Source: Agelas oroides
Taxonomy: Eukaryota > Porifera > Demospongiae > Agelasida > Agelasidae
Length of the DNA: 64,000 nt
Direction of reading: 5' to 3'
Assembly (NCBI GenBank): GCA_949130485.1
Contig: OX422190.1
Span: 3,152,281-3,216,280, forward strand
Part shown: piece after piece, positions 56,832 to 64,000 of the stretch
Position numbering within the stretch: position 1 is the first letter of the stretch
Layout of the letters: every line of letters starts with the position of its first letter
Made by a program: the position numbers and the translations under genes
The notes under the pieces: generated by a model
The model's database searches: none
Told to the model about the DNA's origin: nothing
What the model saw: only the letters and a program-made list of their open reading frames with translations

Positions 56832-57070
56832 AAAAACTTGATTGAGAAAACCCTTTGATTGTGCTATGCCACACTATATGGATGTCTATATCTGACATAA
56901 CCCCCTCACCAACCACTAAACAGCTTTGGCAGTGTCGGCCTGAAATATATTAACAGGTCAACAACAAGAAAACAACAATAACAACATCATCATCAACAAG
57001 AACAACAAATTTCCTTGAATACTCATCTGCAATGGACAGTGAGAATCAGTATATAGATGTCTTAGTTGGG

Positions 57071-57166
57071 GATGGGGATGGTAGGTAAACAGCATAACAG
57101 TAGATCGGCATATCTACTGTTATGCTGTTTACCTGCCTGTTTACCTACCTTCCTCCATCCCCATAG
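57071..57166. repeat. Near-perfect hairpin with duplicated arm segment
   Basis: GATGGGGATGGTAGGTAAAC and AGCATAACAGTAGA are inverted after an 8-bp loop. The right arm has an extra 12-base TGCCTGTTTACC copy, so it bulges there. Confidence 0.8.
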
Positions 57167-57817
57167 CTGCGTAAGTGATACTGAAGAGATCATCAGTAAA
57201 CAGAGTACTCAGGAGCACAAATAGTCTCCACAGTGCATAGAACAAATTCTAAATAGTGTAATACTGAAAAAGATAAGTAAACATGACAGTACATGATGAT
57301 ACATTTCGTTCTTCTTCCTCCAATCTGCTGCAGTGTGTCCAGAGTATATGAAACAGCATGCCTGATGCAATTACCAGTATGAGCAAACCAGGATAAGTAG
57401 TCATATATGATGACAGTACGTAGGGTGAATTACTAGTGCAAGCCTGAGCAAGCTAGCCTATAATACAGGTGTGGTCTAGAAAAAAACTTGAAAATAATGC
57501 AATTGTCTGACCAACCATCCATTCCTGTCTGTCTCGGACTTCCATCCATGTGCCAATGAAAGACAACACTACATATATATTGTGCATGATTCAGCAAGTA
57601 GCTACAGAAGACAAAAGGGAGGAGCTATCCTCACTGACCAATGATGTACCCTGAATGGTACCTGGCTATAGATAATGGTGGTGTTTCACACTTTTCTTTA
57701 CTTTCACCCTGATTACAACTGAAGCATTCGGTTGAAGCATTGGCTTACCAAGATTCTTCACCTCATTAAATGGTAATTGACCCCACATACAATGACTTTG
57801 TGATGACAGTTGGGATT

Positions 57818-57880
57818 CACCCCCTTCACCTATAGCAAAGCTGTGTTTCAGGAGGTGGAAGATAGTGATGAAGAGAACTA
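57818..57880 (+). pseudogene. Relic copy of the WDR70 last exon
   Basis: CCCCTTCACCTATAGCAAAG and TGTTTCAGGAGGTGGAAGAT plus AGTGATGAAGAGAACTAA match the WDR70 final intron end, last exon and stop (37612-37676), including the acceptor. The nine bases CACTCAGCC are missing. No other WDR70 exon lies nearby, so this is a leftover of the block duplication that produced ZU5-B. Confidence 0.9.
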
Positions 57881-59296
57881 AACCTGTTGTATCATGTAAT
57901 TCTCTCTTGTTGCCGAGTACCTTACCCTGAGGGAAGTATCACTTTGTGTTTGCATAATTATACATTTCCACTGGAATAGATGGGTATGTGCATCAACTGT
58001 GTCACGTGTTCCCTCATTGGACAAGTGCAATATTTGTAACCATTCTATTATGCAGGGTGTACAAGGTACATCACTGGCAATGCCGCACGTGGAACTATAT
58101 ACTAGAGCAATATTGCTGACTATACTCTCCTGGCTATTATTTTAGTACCCCTATAAACTCTTTAGCATGCTGTGATCCATGCTGAGTTGTGTATTGTTCA
58201 TTAGTAGTAATTGTTGGCATTACAAGAAATCATTATAGCTTGTAGTGGTTGTTATTACTTGTTAATTATTTGGGAAGTATCACATGGAACTGTGCTTTAT
58301 TGTTACTAATACAGCAATGCACAACTCAGCTCATGACGTGCATACCTTCAAGCAATAGTTAATTGGCTCTCTACTGCACTATGCTCAAAGTAAAAAGTGG
58401 TGTGTCAGCTGCAAATGCAATGCACCTCTCACAGGTTGAAGAGCAGCTGCTTATAGTAATGAATACTTCTATGGAATACACAGTAGTGAATACTTGCATA
58501 CATAGTAATGAATACTTGAGTAATATAAATAGTGCTGCGAGAACACGTGCTACAAATCACCTCTTGACTCCTCCCTTTTGTTTGTTTTATCCTGGGGGGG
58601 GGGGGGGGGGGGCAATCCAGCTGCACAGAGTAAATAAGCAAATCATGAATGTTCTCTTGGGGAATGTACCGTAGTAGTCAGGTCTTTCTTTTGCTGATGT
58701 GAAATGTTTACATTTGTGCTTAATTAGGTTAGCAACATCCAAACATGGCTTGCATACCTGTGATTACCACTGCAGCATTTTTTTAAGACCATGTCACTAC
58801 ACATCTAGTGACATGGTTTTCTGATTTGTAACTTACTGTTGTAAGTGAAGAAAGCATACGTACGTAAGATGCTAAGGAGGGTATGTACTCCACCATGCAG
58901 ATCTGTCCACTCATGATATAAATGTTACTTCTCGCTATGTAGCCACATGAAAGCATACTATTTCAAGTGACAGCACTACCCTTCCATTTAACAACTCAGC
59001 TTTGTTGCAGCTTCAAAGTTCAAACATGAGACCTGAACCATAAATATTATGTATGTGAATAGGTCAGCAACAAAGACACACTGAAACATGTCATTAGGGA
59101 GGAGGGTGCACAGGTACACAACATGTCAATATGCATGTCACAACCAACGAAAGTTGCTCTTCATGAAGACCAGCTTCTTATTTATACATAAGTACAGACG
59201 AACAGCAACAGCACAGGAAAACAAAACAAATGAGATAATTAAACAATCAGGATGAGTGGTTTGTCCCAGACACAGTGATTGAACAATGTACATAGA
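57881..59296. repeat. Right copy of the WDR70-to-ZU5 intergenic block
   Basis: In order it matches 37677-39557: TGCTGAGTTGTGTATTGTTC, TTGTTACTAATACAGCAATG, AAAGTGGTGTGTCAGCTGC and GATTACATACTGTAATATTTGG. A run of 19 G residues is at 58594-58612. No gene is seen besides the ends of flanking ones. Confidence 0.7.
58594..58612. repeat. 19-nt poly-G run
   Basis: Nineteen consecutive G bases follow CCT. This can be a real homopolymer with G-quadruplex potential or a sequencing or assembly artefact. Confidence 0.9.
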
Positions 59297-59394
59297 TTAC
59301 ATACTGTAATATTTGGAGAGATGATTAAACAATGATGTCGCAACTGATGGTCCATTTTTTCCTCTTTGTTCCAATCCTGCATGTATGTAAACAA

Positions 59395-59862
59395 CAAGTG
59401 CATACTAAACAGCAAGCCAGAAAATCATGCATACAAGTATACCTACCAGTGCATAGTGCATACTAAACAGCAAGCCAGAAAATCATGCATGCAAGTATAC
59501 CTACCAGTGCATAGTGCATACTAAACAGCAAGCCAGAAAATCATGCATGCAAGTATACCTACCAGTGCATAGTGCATACTAAACAGCAAGCCAGAAAATC
59601 ATGCATGCATGCAAGTATACCTACCAGTGCATAGTGCATACTAAACAGCAAGCCAGAAAATCATGCATGCAAGTATACCTACCAGTGCATAGTGCATACT
59701 AAACAGCAAGCCAGAAAATCATGCATGCAAGTATACTTACCAGTGCATAGTGCATACTAAACAGCAAGCCAGAAAATCATGCATGCAAGTATACCTACCA
59801 GTGCATAGTGCATACTAAACAGCAAGCCAGAAAATCATGCATGCAAGTATACCTACCAGTAT
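59395..59862. repeat. 58-bp minisatellite, about 8 units, in the last intron of ZU5-B
   Basis: The unit begins TACTAAACAGCAAGCCAGAA and ends GTGCATAGTGCA. One unit has an extra CATG. The ZU5-A last intron lacks this array, so it expanded after the duplication. Confidence 0.93.
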
Positions 59863-61884
59863 AGGAGTCGGAGTAGCCATGGGCTACAATGGTAGCAGTA
59901 GGATATGAGTATTGCTTATACTAGGGCTGAAGGTATAAGATGCACAATACAAGAGAGGTAGTCTACCTGTATATAATCTTATCCTGAAGTAGTTGAAAGG
60001 CTTTCTGGCTCCCTGCAGTTCCACTTTGTAGTCCAGCTCTGGAGGAAAATCTGATTCAAGTGGTGCACCCACATACTTAATGTGGAGGTGGCATTCTGGA
60101 AGCTGGCCTTCCCTGTAGCTATCAGCCTGCTGTTTCGATATCTGTTTGTAAAGCAACACATGCAGGCATAAATAAAATAGCATCCAGAGCATCAAAAAAG
60201 CTGTGCAGAAGTCGCTTAGGATATTAAAAAATTCAGCAGCTATAATTTTTTTCCGAGAAGTATTTCAAATCAAAATTCATAAGGTCATTCTATACAGCAA
60301 AGGGCTGTAAATATAAACACTAAAGTAGTGTGTCTTGTGTGGCTACAGTATGTGCAGCTAGCATCCATGACTAAAGTGCTGAGTTTTGCTATGCACGCTT
60401 ACCCCTGGATGTGTAGTTGGAGTGATTTTCCAACCTTCTGCAGTAGTGACCCCATTCCTTGGGATACTGAGGGAAATGATGCTTTTCTTGAATGTGACCT
60501 CTTGGCTAGGACCAGGCAGAGTACAGCGGTACTTCTCTTTAGCAATCTGTATATAGTCAATGTAAACAAGTTGCAAAATGCATTAGGTGGTGAAAACTGG
60601 CCTATGGGTGAACTGAGCAGCTATACAGAATTACAGTAGGAAGTTACTTATCTGAACATGCTAGGACTAAGGGGTGTTCAGATAACTGAAATGTTCGATA
60701 AATACAAAGCGAAACACTTTCCATTTAATGTACGGCAAATATCTACTATTTTGGGGGTTTGGATAAGTGAAGATTTGGATAAGTGAAGATTTTGGATAAC
60801 TGAAGTTCGGATAAGTGACTTTCTACTGTATAGTTGTTATTCATAAATGCATCGTGCATTCTGTTTCTCATGAAGCTTGTATAAATATATCCAGATCTCG
60901 AGTTACATTATTCTATCATCTGATCAGTTACCACATACGTATTGTTAAGAATTTGTTTACCACCATACCTGAAGCCATGGGTCATGGTCTCGGACGACAG
61001 TGAAGTAGACAGACCACTCTGTCAGGCTCTCTGCACTAAAGTACACACTTGCACGATACCTGCACTGATTGTCACTGGAGAGCAACGCTCGAATTCTCGG
61101 TTCATGCTTTACAATAGCAATGAGGCTGGGTTTACTGTCAAACTGCGAATGAGTGATGCTTCCACGGTTGGTAGAGAAGTGTGAGCTGGATAAAGGATCT
61201 GCAGTTACAAATCTATACATTGGTGTTCCACTGCAGGGATGTGGAGCATAAACAAATGCGAGATTTGTTATGCTGACTGCACAGTGCTGCATCTCAATGT
61301 TAATAGGCCCAGCCAGTTTTCCTGAATACAGTAGACTGCACTCACAAGCTCACAGCCTTTTGGAAATTGGAACTGACCGGACAGGCTGACATAGATCAGA
61401 ATTTCAACAGTCGTTTTAACAGCACCTGCAGGTACATTAAGTTTAAGTCCACTGCCTTCCCAGGTGAAACTCTTGGATGCTGTAACTGTCACTCTCTTAA
61501 GCACTTCCAGATTAGGTTCTGTAGGAAAGTTGATAGTGTTGTCTGACTTTATCATGTTAAGTAACACTTGACTCATTTGTGAAGCTGGGGGTTATTAATT
61601 CTAGCAGTTAGCTGATGCATGGGCCTAAATGCATGGAATCCATATCACTACTGCTGACGGTGCAGTAAGCTTAGTCTAGCAAAGATGTGATGATTGTACA
61701 AAACAGGAGCAGAGGAGTGGGAGGCCACACTGTAAAAAAAAGGAGTGGTCAAACCAGTCTTACTCTCATGTTACCCCTGAGATTGTTTTATGGATATAAT
61801 TATGGAAGAGTACACTATGGAAGCTGCAGTATAGGATGCATTGTAATTTCTTGCTACGCAAATTTAGAACATGTACCAATCACG

Positions 61885-61976
61885 TAGTCTCGTTCCCAGG
61901 CCCCGCCCAGCTTTCCATCGCTTGCAGTATGTTTGATTTTCCATTTGCATGTAGGAAGAGCCTGGGAACGAGGCTA
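61885..61976. mobile_element. 92-bp MITE, TAGYCTCG family, perfect 9-bp target duplication
   Basis: TAGTCTCGTTCCCAGGC pairs with GCCTGGGAACGAGGCTA. CCAATCACG is present at 61876-61884 and 61977-61985. One end is TAGTCTCG and the other reads TAGCCTCG, which links the two MITE families of the window. It lies in a ZU5-B intron. Confidence 0.92.
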
Positions 61977-63737
61977 CCAATCACGATATGTAACCAAAAG
62001 TTCTGTATGACATGCACACTCAAGTGGGTTCCACTTTGATGAAATATGACAGTTCTTGTATCTATAGTAGCCATATTGGGGGGAAGTTTTGTGTGATGTA
62101 ATGTACGTCATTCAGTTGGGTGGGTGCTATCCCATCATGTTTCTTTATTAAACCACCTGCGGACAATCAAATGGTTTCCAAGCATACCATACATTCTTTG
62201 AAGTGCAGGACTGCTAAGTTTGGCTACAATAAACTTTTATATAGTCCTACCAAAAGTATCCCTGTATGATGCTTCAAATGCAAGACCAACTACGATGAAA
62301 GACTAGCTACCAGGGAGCTAGCCATCAGTGATGAAATGCCAGTATCCAGCATCAATTAAGTGGGCCGCCAATAGTATCAAGGCTTACCAATGTGGAAGCC
62401 AAAGCTGCTATACAAGGCTTCCCCATTGACTCCCATACACAGCGTGAGTTAGACGTATGATAATAAGTTGTATTACACTTGGTATAATACACTATAACCA
62501 AAGTGGACTAACAGAGTGACTTCATCTCTGGGCTCACCTGGAAAGGATTCAGTATTCAGCTGTTGCTGCTGCGTCTGCTGTGATTGGCTGCTCTCATCAC
62601 AGTGGACTTCTGGAACATCAACTGTAGGGGCTAAAATGGTATAGTCCATAGGATAGTGATGATGACAGCATATAATTTCAATTAAGGTGGCCTCCGATGG
62701 AGCCAGATTAAACCCCTAACCTATATGACTCCTGAAATACGTATCAACATTCTAGTTTTGGACTGCAGGTGCTCAGAGGAATCACAATGATTATTTGTGT
62801 GTCCTGTACAAGTTTATGCATTAACTGAGCAATTATTGCCAATTACATTGTAATATGTTGGAGAGGTTCTGTAGCTAGGGTGAATGCCTGTTGTAACTTA
62901 CTGGGTGTTGAGTGATCTTCAGTTTCATGAAGTACTTTCACATAAGCTGCAGGTAAATATGTCCATGCATGTAATGATTATGCTGTGTGTTATTTAGTAT
63001 GTGCTATATTACCTTTCTTCAGAGTTTCTGCTAGTTCTGCATGCCCAAGGTGGGTTTCTTCCTCCTCTAGACAGCGGATTAGTCCCCTGAGCCCTCCTTT
63101 TCCCTTTGTGTGCACAATATTGACAAGACGGACTACTTTCTGTTTGTTGTTCCAACTTCGATCCAAATATACCTCCGCCACTTCATCCTTTGAAAGGACA
63201 CGTGTTTCGCAAAGCAATGGGTGCAGCGTATCAAGATTTATTAGCTCATGGAATTTTGAAATGAATTGGATGAGTGGTGGACTCGAAACGTAGAAGAGTG
63301 CTATACGAAAAGACAAGATGAATGTAGTTCAATGTAGTCACTACCTTTCTTTTGACATTTTTCATATATTATACATTCTTGAAAGGTAACAGTGATGTTG
63401 GCAGATGTAGATTTTGTGAATGTAACAGCTTACCGGGGAATAGATGTCGTTCGCAGTAGGCACCTCTTCCTCGGCGACATTCTTTGCACTCGCCGCAGAC
63501 TGGGTCCGTTATTAGATATGGTATGACATGCAGCACCTTCGGCTTGCGGACGAGGAACAGCGATACCAGGGAGCCCACAATAGCGTACGCAACGCTAAAG
63601 TATGCATACCATCGTATGTACGGTTCGATCGCCTTCCAAAACTGCAATATGAGTTGCAGTATCACGTCCCCTAATAGTACCAGGCAACACGAGAGAATAA
63701 CCGCGAGCAGAAGTCCTCTTAAACTCACTTTTACCAT

Positions 63738-64000
63738 GATATTATACGGGGTCTTTTACGTACACACTGACTTCTGCTCGAGTGTTTTATTGACAGAATT
63801 ATAGTCTATATCCGGTGGTTACGTCATCCTATTGCACGTTAAATTTATAAAACAAATGGCTACCTCAGCAGGAAGTCACATATTATATGCTGTATGCTTC
63901 AGTGGGCACACAGTTTTAGCTGCGTCTGTAGCTGTACTGGTGCGTATGTCAGCCTCTATATTGCTCCAAAGATGACAGTAAGATTCAGCCTCCTATGATC
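63738..64000. promoter_or_regulatory. Upstream region of ZU5-B, possibly a bidirectional promoter
   Basis: Only 119 bp separate the ZU5-B start from an ATG at 63857 on the plus strand that opens MATSAGSHILYAVCFSGHTV and stays open for 39 codons. This could be the first exon of a divergent gene continuing past the window, but no domain is visible and no splice donor is certain. Confidence 0.25.

Larger units (their letters stand above)
55926..57800. other. Intergenic region right of the transposon
   Basis: No convincing gene was found. A 61-codon minus frame at 56355-56170 starts with a hydrophobic MPWILWLASSVYCIAGVY and could be a secreted-peptide exon, but it has no support beyond that. Two strong hairpins are listed separately. 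A CAACAACAAGAAAACAACAA stretch lies near 56960. Confidence 0.3.
59297..63737 (-). pseudogene. ZU5-B: paralogue of ZU5-A with a 10-bp deletion in the ZU5 exon
   Basis: Exons on minus: 63737-63434, 63300-63013, 62946-62902, 62630-62538, 61518-60969, 60546-60403, 60141-59967, 59376-59297. Like ZU5-A it encodes two hydrophobic segments (LLAVILSCCLVLLGDVILQL; FSVAYAIVGSLVSLFLV), a Cys-rich CGECKECRRGRGAYC stretch, a CARD-like domain (LIQFISKFHELINLDTLHPL, GGLRGLIRCLEEEE), a Gln-rich linker and ZU5. In the ZU5 exon, at about 61319, ten bases present in ZU5-A (GTTGTGAAGG) are missing after YCIQ, so the frame shifts and hits a stop. Total exon length is 1679 bp, which is 563 codons if those ten bases are restored in the count, so everything else remains in phase. 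It may be a recent pseudogene, an allele, or an assembly error. The extra 45-bp exon at 62902-62946 has no ZU5-A counterpart that I found. Confidence 0.75.

Overview
The window is eukaryotic nuclear DNA, almost certainly from an early-branching animal and most plausibly a demosponge. The evidence is a spliced metazoan WDR70 gene, ZU5/CARD-like and death-domain genes, an animal-type tyrosinase, short GT-AG introns, and a very dense load of small inverted-repeat transposons, DIRS-like and Ginger-like elements and tRNA-derived SINEs. The phylum is inferred; no species-diagnostic sequence was found.

Layout. 1-4.4 kb: three death-domain-like exons on the minus strand, all starting in phase 1, with a 29-bp tandem array between them. 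5.6-9.1 kb: a degenerate DIRS-like tyrosine-recombinase retroelement (minus) that lost its reverse transcriptase core and took two MITE insertions. 9.7-11.3 kb: an intact single-exon tyrosinase-family gene (plus). Its 3' part and flank are duplicated at 13.1-14.1 kb, and a 42-bp minisatellite has expanded inside copy 1. 16.3-20.9 kb: two back-to-back decayed Ginger-like DNA transposons (integrase, GPY/F, Ulp1 protease and PHD pieces), carrying a Crypton-like fragment and a foldback element. 21.2-37.7 kb: a complete 21-exon WDR70 gene (plus) that reconstructs to 595 codons in frame. 39.6-44.0 kb: ZU5-A (minus, 7 exons, 583 codons), encoding two membrane segments, a Cys-rich stretch, a CARD-like domain, ZU5 and a C-terminal region. 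44.2-55.9 kb: an 11.7-kb element flanked by the 6-bp duplication TCATGG. Its 3-4 kb inverted repeats are built from ~350-bp tandem units. It contains a spliced DDE transposase (plus) and an IRAK/Pelle-like kinase gene (minus) that lacks the kinase N-lobe. 57.8-63.7 kb: a second copy of the WDR70-3'-end plus ZU5 block. It has a relic WDR70 last exon and ZU5-B (minus, 8 exons), whose ZU5 exon is shifted by a 10-bp deletion.

How the parts relate. The host genes are a conserved WD40 protein, a tyrosinase and several death-fold signalling genes. ZU5-A and ZU5-B arose by block duplication, and the large transposon then inserted about 200 bp upstream of the ZU5-A start, at a CRE-like palindrome. The candidate undescribed system is the 11.7-kb element: a DDE transposon with giant tandem-repeat termini and an innate-immunity-type kinase as internal gene.
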